Below, one piece after another: positions 53,179-62,369 of a stretch of 64,000 nucleotides of DNA. The notes below the pieces were generated by a model. It did no database searches and was not told the DNA's origin. It worked only from the letters and a program-made list of their open reading frames with translations. Each line of letters opens with the position of its first letter. Positions within the stretch are counted from its first letter, which is position 1. Both the position numbers and the translations under genes were made by a program. Source of the DNA: Paenibacillus melissococcoides (lineage in GTDB: Bacteria > Bacillota > Bacilli > Paenibacillales > Paenibacillaceae); assembly GCA_944800085.1 (NCBI GenBank), contig CALYLO010000003.1:124001-188000 (forward strand), in the 5' to 3' direction.

Positions 53179-53922
53179 TTGTCCAGAGACATTCCGGAAA
53201 GTCCAGTCCCCATATTAATTTTCAATGTGCAAGCTGGAAATTTTGAAGGCATTCTATGTTCCTATAAAGGACTGGAAAAAGACTCAAAACTGCCTTCAGG
53301 AAATACTATACGAGGAGGGATTGCCGTTAACCGCAGTGATGAGGTCGAATACCGCAATCTGGAGCTGCGCTTTGACCGCCGGCAAATCCAAAACCTCATT
53401 CGGGATCTGATACAGGAGGGATATTCCTTGTATTGGAGCGAGAATGAGACATTGTTTATCGTGTCTATCCGAACGGGGCGGAAGCTGGTCAAATTGCGTT
53501 TTCAACGCTTGCAGGATCGGTTCAAGCTGGTGGGCGACTATACGATACGCGACGAGAAATTATCGGAGTTCATGGAGCGAATGATCGGGCATGTCCGCGG
53601 CCATGCGGTCGTGCGCCGGTGCAAGGACAGACAGGTGCTGGTCGAAAATATTATGTTCGGGGAACGGATTCGCCTCGTGGAAATATGCGGACCCGAGCAG
53701 CGGGTGCTGTATCAGAAGCGGCCCATTATAACAATAGAGGAGATGGCGGAGGCCTTCGCGTCCACGCAGGCGGAGGAGCGGATAGGCGAGCTTCGGCTTG
53801 AGATTGATTATGCCCTGACGGAATTGCATGAGGCGATGCGAACGAATGATGCGGAGAAGGCGGCAGAGTGCAATAATAGACTCGAGCTTCTGCGCCGGGA
53901 AATGATTCAGCTCGAATGGTAA
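53179..53922 (+). CDS. Conserved hypothetical protein, start unclear
   Basis: The conserved part runs from about 53347 (EYRNLELRFDRRQIQNLIRD) to the stop: mixed alpha/beta, basic, with a long C-terminal helix pair (ERIGELRLEIDYALTELHEA). I recall similar uncharacterised proteins of about 190-200 residues in Paenibacillus that begin near EYR. Here the codon at that position is GTC, and no in-frame ATG, GTG or TTG lies nearby with a ribosome site; GAGGAGGG at 53312-53319 has no suitable in-frame start. The open frame back to TTG at 53179 is not protein-like. The 5' end may have been damaged when the adjacent IS element inserted. Confidence 0.6.
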   Translation: MSRDIPESPVPILIFNVQAGNFEGILCSYKGLEKDSKLPSGNTIRGGIAVNRSDEVEYRNLELRFDRRQIQNLIRDLIQEGYSLYWSENETLFIVSIRTGRKLVKLRFQRLQDRFKLVGDYTIRDEKLSEFMERMIGHVRGHAVVRRCKDRQVLVENIMFGERIRLVEICGPEQRVLYQKRPIITIEEMAEAFASTQAEERIGELRLEIDYALTELHEAMRTNDAEKAAECNNRLELLRREMIQLEW

Positions 53923-54004
53923 GGATGCGCTGGAGCCTTCGGCGGCCGGAAACCCAATACCCATATACACCCTTCCTTCCGCAAGATTTATGTCGGGCGG
54001 AATG

Positions 54005-54033
54005 TTGCAGGGTGTATTCCTGTGCGGTACAAT
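54005..54033 (+). promoter_or_regulatory. Promoter of the 6-phosphogluconate dehydrogenase gene
   Basis: TTGCAG (54005-54010), 17-base spacer, TACAAT (54028-54033). Confidence 0.65.
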
Positions 54034-54084
54034 AGGCGTAATGTTACGCAATATCAAATTATAGATAAAGGGTGGAAGGACCAT

Positions 54085-55497
54085 ATGACGAAGAATCAAA
54101 TCGGTGTCATCGGCCTTGCCGTAATGGGCAAAAACTTGGCGCTTAATATCGAAAGCCGCGGGTTCGCCGTATCTGTCTACAACCGTTCGCGCGAGAAGAC
54201 GGATGCGCTTCTGCAAGAGGCGGCAGGCAAGCAGTTGACGGGTACATATACCATTGAAGAATTCGTGGACTCCCTGGCTGTGCCGCGCAAGATCCTGATT
54301 ATGGTTCAAGCGGGACAAGCTACGGATGCGACGATCGAACAGCTTCTGCCTCATCTGGATCAAGGGGATATTATTATTGACGGCGGGAATGCCCACTTCC
54401 CGGACACTCAGCGCCGCAGCAAATATTTAGAAGAAAAAGGCATCCGCTTCATCGGAGCGGGCGTATCCGGCGGGGAAGAAGGCGCGCTCAAGGGGCCTGC
54501 GATTATGCCAGGCGGCCAGGAGAGTGCTTACAAGCTGGTAGAGCCGATTCTGACCTCCATCTCGGCCAAGGTGAACGGAGATCCTTGCTGCACGTATATC
54601 GGTCCGGACGGAGCGGGCCACTATGTGAAGATGGTTCACAACGGCATCGAGTACGGCGACATGCAGCTGATCTGCGAAGCTTACCATCTGTTGACGACGG
54701 TGCTTGGCGTCGATACGAAGGAGCTTCATTCGATCTTCACCGAGTGGAATAACGGGGAGCTTGACAGCTACCTGATTGAGATTACGGCCGACATCTTCTC
54801 GAAGTATGATGAAGAGACTGGCAAGCCGATGGTGGACGTCATTCTTGACTCCGCCGGGCAAAAGGGCACGGGCAAATGGACAAGCCAAAGCGCGCTCGAT
54901 CTTGGCGTGCCGCTGTCGATGATTACGGAATCGGTATTTTCCCGCTTCCTGTCCGCCTTGAAGGAAGAGCGCGTCGCCGCGAGCAAGGTGCTGCAAGGTC
55001 CGGCGACCAAGCCGTTCGCGGGCGACAAGGCCGAATTTATCGAGAATGTGCGCAAGGCGCTCTATGCGAGCAAGATCGTATCGTACGCGCAGGGCTTCGC
55101 CCAAATGCGCGCCGCATCCGACGAGTTCGGCTGGAACTTGCGTTACGGCGATATCGCCATGATCTTCCGCGGCGGCTGCATCATCCGCTCCCGCTTCCTG
55201 CATAACATCAAGGAAGCGTATGACCGGGAGCCGGAGCTGAAAAATCTGCTGCTCGATCCTTATTTCAAAAATATTGTGGAAACCTATCAGGATGCTTGGC
55301 GTCAAGTGGTTGCCACGGCTGTCGCTTACGGCGTGCCGGTGCCGGGCTTCGCGAGCGCGCTCGCTTACTTCGACAGCTACCGCACAGAGCGGCTGCCTGC
55401 GAACCTGCTTCAAGCCCAGCGCGATTACTTCGGCGCCCATACGTTCAAGCGCGTCGATAAGGAAGGCACCTTCCACTATAACTGGTTGTCCGAATAA
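54085..55497 (+). CDS. gnd: 6-phosphogluconate dehydrogenase, decarboxylating (NADP+)
   Basis: The third enzyme of the oxidative pentose phosphate pathway, giving ribulose 5-phosphate, CO2 and NADPH. The 470-residue product is full length. The Rossmann motif [18 protein letters not shown] with NRSREKTD indicates NADP preference. The substrate-binding segments [20 protein letters not shown] and [19 protein letters not shown], with the catalytic Lys/Glu, are intact. ATG at 54085 follows GGTGGAAGGACC; earlier in-frame codons would overlap the promoter. Confidence 0.96.
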   Translation: MTKNQIGVIGLAVMGKNLALNIESRGFAVSVYNRSREKTDALLQEAAGKQLTGTYTIEEFVDSLAVPRKILIMVQAGQATDATIEQLLPHLDQGDIIIDGGNAHFPDTQRRSKYLEEKGIRFIGAGVSGGEEGALKGPAIMPGGQESAYKLVEPILTSISAKVNGDPCCTYIGPDGAGHYVKMVHNGIEYGDMQLICEAYHLLTTVLGVDTKELHSIFTEWNNGELDSYLIEITADIFSKYDEETGKPMVDVILDSAGQKGTGKWTSQSALDLGVPLSMITESVFSRFLSALKEERVAASKVLQGPATKPFAGDKAEFIENVRKALYASKIVSYAQGFAQMRAASDEFGWNLRYGDIAMIFRGGCIIRSRFLHNIKEAYDREPELKNLLLDPYFKNIVETYQDAWRQVVATAVAYGVPVPGFASALAYFDSYRTERLPANLLQAQRDYFGAHTFKRVDKEGTFHYNWLSE

Positions 55498-55503
55498 GGC
55501 ATC

Positions 55504-55535
55504 ATAACGCCGGGCCCGCGTGGGCCCGGCGTTAT
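55504..55535 (+). terminator. Bidirectional hairpin after gnd
   Basis: A perfect 14-bp stem: ATAACGCCGGGCCC (55504-55517), loop GCGT, GGGCCCGGCGTTAT (55522-55535). T-runs are short, but it sits exactly between convergent stops. Confidence 0.75.
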
Positions 55536-55856
55536 TTACGGATGGCCTTCCTGGTCCAGAAGCCCGTATGTGGCTTCGGCCAAATATTGGCGGATATGTT
55601 CCGATTTCTCGCTGAAGCTTGCACCGCGAATGAGAAGCAGGGAGATTTCAGCGAAATAGCGGAAATTTTGCAGAATCCGTTCCGGTCCGAGACGGGCCCA
55701 GGCTTCATCCTTCTCGGTAAGCTTGCTTTTGACGACGTTCAATACCCACACGATGTCTTCTCTGCACAGAGGATGCTGCGTGTCCATAATTCGTGCCATA
55801 CGGGCGGATACGCTGCGCTGTGCGGAATGGGAATCCGGGGAGGGCAAGGTGGACAT
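55536..55856 (-). CDS. Conserved small protein of unknown function (106 residues)
   Basis: ATG at 55856 is preceded by TAGGAGTG at eight bases. The product is mostly helical: ARIMDTQHPLCREDIVWVLN, ERILQNFRYFAEISLLLIRG and a C-terminal amphipathic helix. No membrane segment, signal or metal motif is seen. The gene converges on gnd and diverges from aroK. I do not recognise a named family. Confidence 0.65.
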   Translation of the reverse strand: MSTLPSPDSHSAQRSVSARMARIMDTQHPLCREDIVWVLNVVKSKLTEKDEAWARLGPERILQNFRYFAEISLLLIRGASFSEKSEHIRQYLAEATYGLLDQEGHP

Positions 55857-55970
55857 GCCGATTCACTCCTACGCGGCCTCATCGCTGCCGGCGATGCTTG
55901 TACCTTCTTATCAGGCAACAGGCATCGCACCCGCTCAAGGCGCACAACATTCTTATAATCATCATCTTTA

Positions 55971-56032
55971 TGTCGAAGGCGGCGTTTTTATACATGGCGC
56001 CATTGTCGAACGGAAGACTCGTATGCTATCAT
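55971..56032 (+). promoter_or_regulatory. aroK promoter region with two perfect Spo0A boxes
   Basis: TGTCGAA, the exact 0A-box consensus, occurs at 55971-55977 and again at 56004-56010, same strand, starts 33 bases apart. The second overlaps TTGTCG (56003-56008), the -35 of a promoter whose extended -10 TGC-TATCAT is at 56024-56032 (18-base spacer). A regulator bound there would overlap RNA polymerase. Confidence 0.55.
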
Positions 56033-56069
56033 ATGGGAAGTTTACGCCAGCAGGACGGGGGATACCAGC

Positions 56070-56582
56070 ATGAGCAACCGCTCGATTGTACTTATCGGAT
56101 TTATGGGAACCGGCAAATCAACCGTCGGGGCACGGTTGGCCGAACGGTTAAAGCTTCGCTTCCGCGATCTGGACGAGGAGATTGTCTGCCAGACGGGACA
56201 GTCGATTCCCGAGATTTTCGCGGCGCGGGGGGAGGCTTATTTCCGGGAACAGGAGGGACGAATTCTCTCTCTGCTGCTGGAAGAGGAGGTTCCTCAGATT
56301 ATCGCTACCGGCGGCGGGGCCGTCTTGAGGGAAGAGAACCGGAAGCTTATGAAGGAGCAGGCCACCGTGATTCATCTGACGGCAGAGGAGGCGACGATCG
56401 TGGAGCGGGTCCGCCAGGACCGCAACCGTCCGCTGCTGCAGGGCGATGTGGAGGAGCGGGTTCGGCGCTTGATGGCGGAGCGCCGCGGGCTGTACGATTT
56501 CGCTCATCTGTGCGTGCCGACGGACAGCGAGTCCGTGGAACAATTGTGCGCCCGAATCCTCGCTTATATGGAACGGAATTAG
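56070..56582 (+). CDS. aroK: Shikimate kinase
   Basis: Phosphorylates shikimate at the 3-OH using ATP, two steps before chorismate. The 170-residue product has Walker A (GFMGTGKSTVG), the shikimate-binding DLDEEI and ATGGGAVLREENR motifs, and the lid arginine region QDRNRPLLQG. ATG at 56070 follows GGACGGGGGATACCAGC. Its stop overlaps by four bases the stop of the convergent rhodanese gene. Confidence 0.95.
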   Translation: MSNRSIVLIGFMGTGKSTVGARLAERLKLRFRDLDEEIVCQTGQSIPEIFAARGEAYFREQEGRILSLLLEEEVPQIIATGGGAVLREENRKLMKEQATVIHLTAEEATIVERVRQDRNRPLLQGDVEERVRRLMAERRGLYDFAHLCVPTDSESVEQLCARILAYMERN

Positions 56583-56893
56583 TCCTCGGATTCCAGCTCG
56601 GCCCAGGAGAGCATGCCGCCTTCCAGGTTCACGGCATTGTCCCTGCCAAGGTGCTGCACATATTCGCACACACGCTCGCTGCGGTAGCCGCTGCGGCAGA
56701 TGAAGATGGTCTCTTCTGCCGGATCGATCTCTTGAAGCCGTTCCGGAATCTCGTTCATCGGAATATGCTTGGCGCCGGGAATCATGCCTAGGGCAACTTC
56801 CTCATTCTCGCGCACATCGATCATGTTTAACGCTTCGCCGCGCTGCAGCCGGATTTTCAGCTCCGCGGCATCAATCGTCTTGATGGGTGTCAT
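56579..56893 (-). CDS. Rhodanese-like domain protein
   Basis: A 104-residue single rhodanese domain. The active-site loop IFICRSGYRSERVCEYV has the persulfide-forming Cys, and the N-terminal NMIDVRENEEVALGMIPGAKHIPM is the CH2A motif. Such proteins carry sulfane sulfur in the cytoplasm; the partner is unknown. It converges on aroK. Confidence 0.88.
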   Translation of the reverse strand: MTPIKTIDAAELKIRLQRGEALNMIDVRENEEVALGMIPGAKHIPMNEIPERLQEIDPAEETIFICRSGYRSERVCEYVQHLGRDNAVNLEGGMLSWAELESED

Positions 56894-57008
56894 TCGGGAA
56901 CAAGCATCCTTTCACCATGGGATTTTTTGAGTCGTCCCGGCTCATGGAGCCAGGCGCTCAGTGAATATTATCATTATTATACGTTTAAATTTAAAGGAGT
57001 GGAAGCGC

Positions 57009-58313
57009 ATGGACGTTATCGTAAGGCCGACATCCCGGCTGCAAGGTGAAATTCAGGCATTGTCATCCAAAAATTATACGACCCGGTATTTGCTTGCCGC
57101 CGGATTGGCGGAAGGGACGAGCACGATATATTATCCGGCCCACAGTGAAGATAGCGATGCCATGCGCCGCTGTCTGCGCGATCTTGGCGCGGTGCTGGAG
57201 GAGGACGACGAGAAGCTGGTCATTACGGGCTTCGGACGCCGTCCGCAGCTGGCGGATCCGGCACATGAACTGAATGTGGGCAATGCCGGAGCGGTGCTGC
57301 GGTTTTTGATGGCCGTCGCCGCCTTGCTGCCGGAGGTGAATTTCATCAATGCTTATCCGGACTCGCTTGGGAAGCGGCCGCATGACGATCTGATTGCGGC
57401 GCTTACGCAGATGGGCGTGGAAGTGTCGCATCGGGAGGGCAAGCTGCCGATCACCATTCGCGGAGGCGAGCCGAAGGGCGGACATATCCGCGTATCGGGA
57501 AGCGTCAGCTCGCAGTTCCTTAGCGCTCTGCTCTTCCTCACTCCGCTGCTGAGCGAGGACAGCGTCATCGAGGTCGTGGACGATCTCAAATCCAAGGTTG
57601 TCGTCGGCCAGACGCTGGAGGTGCTGGCTCAGGCGGGCATTCGCATCGACGCCCGCGAAGATTTGATGTATTTCCGGGTGCCGGGCAACCAAAGCTATGA
57701 AGCGAAGACCTATGTCGTGCAGGGGGATTATCCGGGCTCGGCCGCGGTGCTGGCGGCGGCGGCCGTCGTTCCTTCCGACATCGTCGTCAAAGGCTTGACC
57801 GAGGACAGCAAGCAGGGAGAGCGCGCGATTGTCGACGTGCTGCGCATGATGAACGTGCCGCTGGAGCATGCGGACGCGACGGTTCGCATTCAGGGCGGCG
57901 GTCCGTTGAAGGCGGTGGAGTTCGACGGAGACGCGGCGACCGATGCCGTGCTCGCGATGGTGGCGGCCGCCGTCTTCGCCGATGGAACCTCGCGCTTCTA
58001 CAATGTAGAGAACTTGCGGTACAAGGAATGCGACCGCATCACCGACTATGTGGCCGAGCTGCGCAAGGCCGGCGCGGATGTGGAGGAGCGGCAGGCGGAG
58101 ATTATCGTGCACGGGAAGCCGCAAGGCGTAGCCGGCGGCGTCGAGATCAACGCGCATTACGATCACCGGGTCATTATGGCGCTCACGGTGGTCGGGCTGC
58201 GTGCGCAGCAGCCGCTTCGCATTCGCGACGCCCATCATGTCGCCAAATCGTATCCTCGATATTTTGACCATTTGCGGGCATTGGGCGCGCAGGTGGAATG
58301 GGTGGAAGGATAA
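57009..58313 (+). CDS. aroA: 3-phosphoshikimate 1-carboxyvinyltransferase (EPSP synthase)
   Basis: Joins PEP and shikimate 3-phosphate, the next-but-one step to chorismate and the glyphosate target. 434 residues. NVGNAGAVLRFLMAVAALLP contains the PEP-binding Asn-Ala-Gly; further conserved are SSQFLSALLFLTPL, the NLRYKECDRI region and HYDHRVIMAL. The active-site loop reads NAGAVLRF where common enzymes have NAGTxxR/S, which resembles class II glyphosate-tolerant types only weakly. ATG at 57009 follows AAAGGAGTGG. Near aroK but in a separate unit. Confidence 0.93.
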   Translation: MDVIVRPTSRLQGEIQALSSKNYTTRYLLAAGLAEGTSTIYYPAHSEDSDAMRRCLRDLGAVLEEDDEKLVITGFGRRPQLADPAHELNVGNAGAVLRFLMAVAALLPEVNFINAYPDSLGKRPHDDLIAALTQMGVEVSHREGKLPITIRGGEPKGGHIRVSGSVSSQFLSALLFLTPLLSEDSVIEVVDDLKSKVVVGQTLEVLAQAGIRIDAREDLMYFRVPGNQSYEAKTYVVQGDYPGSAAVLAAAAVVPSDIVVKGLTEDSKQGERAIVDVLRMMNVPLEHADATVRIQGGGPLKAVEFDGDAATDAVLAMVAAAVFADGTSRFYNVENLRYKECDRITDYVAELRKAGADVEERQAEIIVHGKPQGVAGGVEINAHYDHRVIMALTVVGLRAQQPLRIRDAHHVAKSYPRYFDHLRALGAQVEWVEG

Positions 58314-58355
58314 TTGCTCCCATCCCGCTTAGGACAGTAAAAGGAGTGTATGCAA

Positions 58356-58790
58356 ATGAGCTATGAGCACCCGCCCCAAGAAGAGATCCGCAAGCTGCTG
58401 AACGAGAGCAGCACGATAGCCGTGGTCGGTCTGTCCGATGACCCGACACGGGTATCCTATATGGTCGCCGAAGCGATGCAAAAGAAGGGCTATCGGATCA
58501 TTCCGGTTAACCCGAAGGCGGACAAGATTCTTGGCGAGACTTGCAACCCCTCGCTGAAGGACGTGCCGGTTCCGATCGATATCGTGAACGTGTTCCGCCG
58601 CAGCGAATATTGCGCCGACGTTGCGCGGGAGGCGGCGGAGGTCAAGGCGAAGGCCCTATGGCTGCAGCAGGGGATCGTCAATGAAGAAGCAGCGCGTATC
58701 GCCGCGGACAACGGCATGTTCTGTGTCATGGACTTGTGCATCAAAGTGCTGGATTCGATTCTGCTCCCGCATGGGAAGACCGAATCTTAG
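58356..58790 (+). CDS. CoA-binding protein, YccU-like
   Basis: 144 residues forming one Rossmann-type CoA-binding domain: TIAVVGLSDDPTRVSYMVAE, GYRIIPVNPKADKILGE, VPVPIDIVNVFRRSEYCADV and LWLQQGIVNEEAARIAADNG. The domain is the N-terminal part of succinyl-CoA synthetase-like proteins as a stand-alone unit; physiological role unclear. ATG at 58356 has better spacing from AAAGGAGTG than the ATG at 58350. Confidence 0.87.
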   Translation: MSYEHPPQEEIRKLLNESSTIAVVGLSDDPTRVSYMVAEAMQKKGYRIIPVNPKADKILGETCNPSLKDVPVPIDIVNVFRRSEYCADVAREAAEVKAKALWLQQGIVNEEAARIAADNGMFCVMDLCIKVLDSILLPHGKTES

Positions 58791-58808
58791 CCCATACCGG
58801 GCAGCGGC

Positions 58809-58863
58809 GCCGGGGGTTCTCGTCTGATGACGAACGGGAACTCCCGGCTTCTGCCTTTTTTTT
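58809..58863 (+). terminator. Terminator after the CoA-binding gene, interrupted by IS110 copy 2
   Basis: GCCGGGGGTTCTCGT pairs with ACG..GGAACTCCCGGC, then CTTCTGCC and eight T from 58856. The T-run is also the first part of the IS copy. Confidence 0.65.
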
Positions 58864-60434
58864 CTGTGAAAATCCAAACGCACTCATGAACGATTATCGT
58901 CTTTAAAAAGCAGCAATTTTCTGAGAAATGACCATAAGATGCCCGGTCCACCTTCTTTGAAGGGGCCTTGTTTAAAATCGCTATGTTTCGTCAATGCTGT
59001 AAGGTTAGTTGATCTGCATGAGTGGTGCTTGTGGTCCACCTTCGATGTAAATTTGTTTGTTCTTCAGCATGTGGTAAGCAATGATAAGTATCTTACGTGA
59101 AATGGCAATGCAAGCTTTTTTCTTTCCTCGTCGTGAAGCAATCTTCCAGAACTTTGTTGCCAAGACCGTGTTTCGTGAGCGAGCGATTGCCCAAGACGCT
59201 TCGCATAGTGTCACTTTTGCATGAGGATTGCCTTTTACGCTTTTTGTACTTTTTTTTTGCCTGCACTCTCGTGGCTGCCGGGTGCTACGCCAGCCCAAGA
59301 GGCAAGGTGATCTGCGGATGGAAATTGCTCCATATCGGCCCCGATTTCTGCAAGGAGTGCTGCAGCTGTTCGTTCGCTAACACCTGGAATGGTCTGAAGC
59401 AGTTCGTACTCCGTCCGATAGGGCTCCAAGTGATCGTTAATTTCGGCTTCCAACCGAGCAATGGACTTCTCTAAGTATTCGATATGCTCCCAACAATCTT
59501 TAATCAATCGAATTTGATGCGGGGTCATCGTGCCAAAAAGAGAGTCAGTAACTTCACTTTTTTTGTTCTTGATCGAACCCTTGACGCTCGCTTCAACATC
59601 TTCCGCGTCAACGTAACCTTTTTCGATTAAGCGTTGCAACAAACTGCGCCCGGATACACCGAATACGTCTGAGATGACACTGCCTAGCTTGACGTTACCT
59701 GCTTCAAGATACTTCTGGATTCGGTTTTTCTCCGCTGTTAGGGAGCCGATTCGTTTTTTTCGAAGTCGGCAGAGGTCCCGTAGCTCCCTTAAGTCCTCGG
59801 ATGGCACAAAGCTGGGCTCAATTAGACCGACTCGAAGCAGCTTCGCGATCCATTCGGCATCACAAACATCCGTCTTGCGGCCAGGAACATTCTTAATGCG
59901 CTGCGCATTCGCCAGTACGACGGTGAAGTAGCCTTCAAGGATGTTGTAGACAGGTTTCCAATAGATTCCCGTGCTCTCCATTGCGATGTGTGTAACGCCT
60001 TGGGACTCCAGGTACTTAAGCAGTTCGAAAAGATGTTTGGTCATCGTTCCAAAGGTTCGGATCTCGCTGTGGGCCTCCCCCGCAGCATCTGTGGTCATCA
60101 CACAAACGACGATTGTCTCTTGGTGAACGTCCATTCCAGCACAGCGTTCAAGCAATACTTCCATCTTGGCTTCCCTCCATAACTGAAATACATGACGGCG
60201 GATGAATTCGAGCTTGAGCATTTTTCTGTTCGCGGTTCTCTGATTGGGCATACAGAGCCAGCACAGGTTTGTACACAGAACTCATCCTCAACAGTTTATT
60301 TGTCGGGGTTACACCACCATTAAAAAGAACGTGTTTCGCGTCATGTAGTAGCAGTATGGGAAATAGGTCCGACCACTAAACCCTCGCTATTTTCATGCTA
60401 GGTTTGCGAACGAGAGTTCATGAATGTTTATTTT
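58856..60434 (-). mobile_element. IS110-family element, copy 2
   Basis: 1579 bases, same orientation and length as copy 1, nearly identical. The identity begins in the T-tract at 58856 and stops at TTTT 60431-60434, where the flank becomes GACAAAG. No terminal inverted repeats. The 270 bases upstream of the transposase (60165-60434) are candidate guide-RNA sequence. Confidence 0.9.
59005..60164 (-). CDS. IS110-family DEDD transposase, needs -1 frameshift (copy 2)
   Basis: Same organisation as the copy at 40428-41587. The first frame starts at 60164 and stops at 59235; the C-terminal part is in the -1 frame from the nine-A run (T at 59250-59258) to 59005. DEDD residues are all present. Differences from copy 1 include Ser for Asn in the segment VAPGSHESAGKKK next to the catalytic serine region, and a few silent or flanking changes. 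The identical A9 in both copies suggests the frameshift is part of normal expression, not random decay. Confidence 0.85.
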
Positions 60435-60461
60435 GACAAAGCTCCGCGAAGCCCTTACCAT
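60433..60461 (+). promoter_or_regulatory. Candidate promoter at the IS110 right junction, for the PTS operon
   Basis: TTGACA (60433-60438), 17-base spacer, TACCAT (60456-60461). The first two T are the last bases of the IS copy; GACA is flanking DNA. The -35 thus spans the junction. Confidence 0.5.
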
Positions 60462-60479
60462 TCTTGGTAGAAGGAGAGG

Positions 60480-62369
60480 ATGTCCTTGAATCAGTTAGGG
60501 ATTCTTCAGCAGTTATCGCGGGCGCTTATGCAGCCGCTGATCGCGCTGCCTGCGGCGGCGCTGGCGCTGGCGTTCGGCCATCTTCTGACGGGCGCGGGCT
60601 TCCAGGATACGGCCGCGCTGTTCGAGCTGACCGGCCGGACGATTTTTTATGTGCTGCCCTACATTTTCGCGCTCGGGGTTGCGCTTGGCCTGGCCAATAA
60701 TGCCGGAGTCGCCGCCTTGTCGGCGCTGCTCGGCATCTTTATTTTCCGCCAGCTGCTGAATCAATGGAGCGGCTCGGCCTTCGAGCCGACCGTATTGAAC
60801 GGCATCATCTTCGGGATATTGGCGGGACTCGTCCATCAACGCTTCAAGGATGTGCGCTTTCCGGAATATTTGCAATTTTTCGGAGGCCAGCGATTTACGG
60901 TGCTCCTTACGACCCTGTGCTCGATCGCCCTTTCCTGGGTGATGATTATGCTGGCTCCCTTCATGCAGCAAGGCATACAGTTTTTGGGGCAGGAAATATT
61001 AGCTATGGGCGGATTCGGCGTCTTTTTGTATGGCGTTCTGCATCGGCTTCTGGTCGCATTCGGCCTTCATCACCTCCTGAATAATCTGTATTGGTTCCAG
61101 GTAGGCACATTTACCGATGCCGAAGGGATGACGTACAGCGGCGATTTGCCCCGTTTTTTTGCGGGAGATCCGGCGGCGGGCGTATATATGGCCGGTCTGT
61201 ATCCGATTATGATGTTCGCGCTGCCCGCCGTGGCGCTGGCCATTGTCCATGAATCGCGGGAGGACCTGCGCCCCAAGGTGCGCAAGACGTATATGACGGC
61301 GGCCTTGGTCTCGCTGTTGACGGGAATTACCGAGCCGATTGAGTTCGCGTTCCTGTTCGCGGCGCCGTACCTGTTCATCGTCCATGCGCTGTTGAGCGGG
61401 GCCGCGATGTGGATTACGGCTGAAATTGGCGTGCGGCACGGCTTCTCGTTCTCGGCCGGAGCGATCGATTATGTCGTCAATTTTCACCAGTCGAAGGGAG
61501 CGCTGTGGATTATCCCGATCGGCATCGCGTTCGCGCTCATCTATTACGTCGTATTCCGCTTCGCCATCCAGAAGTTCCAGATTCCGACCCCAGGCCGGGT
61601 CGAAGGCTCCCTGCTTGACGATATGGCAAGCGACCTGCTGCACCGGGTGCCGCTCATCATGCAGGCGCTCGGCGGAAAGGATAATATTGCCGACATTCAG
61701 GCCTGCATTACCCGGCTCAGGCTTCGCGTCAACAATGACAAGCTGGTCGATCGCCATACGCTCCGCAAGCTTGGAGCGGCGGGCGTCATTCGTCTGGGCG
61801 GGGGGCATCTGCAGGTCGTCTTCGGCACCTATTCGGAGCTGATCAAGGATGAGATGGTCAAGCGGCTGCAGCGCAACTCGAAGCAAGTCTGGTTTGTCGC
61901 TCCGGTGCAAGGGAAGATGATCCCGATTGAAGAAGTGCCGGATCGCATTTTCGCGCAAAAGCTTGTCGGACAAGGAGTCGCCTTCTTGCCCGACAAAGGC
62001 GAGCTCGTCTCGCCCGTACATGGCCGAGTGCGCCATGTCTATCCTACTATGCACGCGCTAGGCATCGAGACGCCGGAAGGGTTGGAAGTCCTCCTTCACA
62101 TCGGAATCGAGACGTCATCGTTGAATGGCGCCGGTTTTCAGGCAGTTGTACAGGAAGGTGATGAAGTGAGACCGGGACAGCTTATGATTAAATTCGACTA
62201 CAACGAAGTGAAGAAGCGCTGCGCATCGGTGGCGACCCCGATGGTCATTACGAATTCGGATGCGGTCGCTTCCTGGAGCTTCGCGCCGTTCGCGGCGGTC
62301 AAAAGGGGGCAGACTTCCGTCATGTCGGTGGTCCTGAAGGAGCATGCTAACGGGGGTGGTAGACGATGA
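60480..62369 (+). CDS. PTS glucose/N-acetylglucosamine-family EIICBA
   Basis: A sugar-phosphorylating permease with all three domains in one 629-residue chain. EIIC (about residues 1-370) has ~10 membrane segments and the GITEPIEFAFLF substrate loop. EIIB (~385-465) carries the phosphocysteine in IADIQACITRLRLRV. EIIA (~480-625) has the phosphohistidine in EVLLHIGIETSSLNG. The order C-B-A fits PtsG and NagE; the sugar is not decided. ATG at 60480 is very close to AAGGAG; TTG at 60486 has better spacing. Its stop overlaps ptsI. No GlcT-type antiterminator site was seen upstream. Confidence 0.9.
   Translation: MSLNQLGILQQLSRALMQPLIALPAAALALAFGHLLTGAGFQDTAALFELTGRTIFYVLPYIFALGVALGLANNAGVAALSALLGIFIFRQLLNQWSGSAFEPTVLNGIIFGILAGLVHQRFKDVRFPEYLQFFGGQRFTVLLTTLCSIALSWVMIMLAPFMQQGIQFLGQEILAMGGFGVFLYGVLHRLLVAFGLHHLLNNLYWFQVGTFTDAEGMTYSGDLPRFFAGDPAAGVYMAGLYPIMMFALPAVALAIVHESREDLRPKVRKTYMTAALVSLLTGITEPIEFAFLFAAPYLFIVHALLSGAAMWITAEIGVRHGFSFSAGAIDYVVNFHQSKGALWIIPIGIAFALIYYVVFRFAIQKFQIPTPGRVEGSLLDDMASDLLHRVPLIMQALGGKDNIADIQACITRLRLRVNNDKLVDRHTLRKLGAAGVIRLGGGHLQVVFGTYSELIKDEMVKRLQRNSKQVWFVAPVQGKMIPIEEVPDRIFAQKLVGQGVAFLPDKGELVSPVHGRVRHVYPTMHALGIETPEGLEVLLHIGIETSSLNGAGFQAVVQEGDEVRPGQLMIKFDYNEVKKRCASVATPMVITNSDAVASWSFAPFAAVKRGQTSVMSVVLKEHANGGGRR

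Noticed and set aside
55793..56791. 332-codon plus-strand frame across aroK and the rhodanese gene
   Set aside because: Out of frame with both real genes; the translation is glycine/arginine-rich noise.
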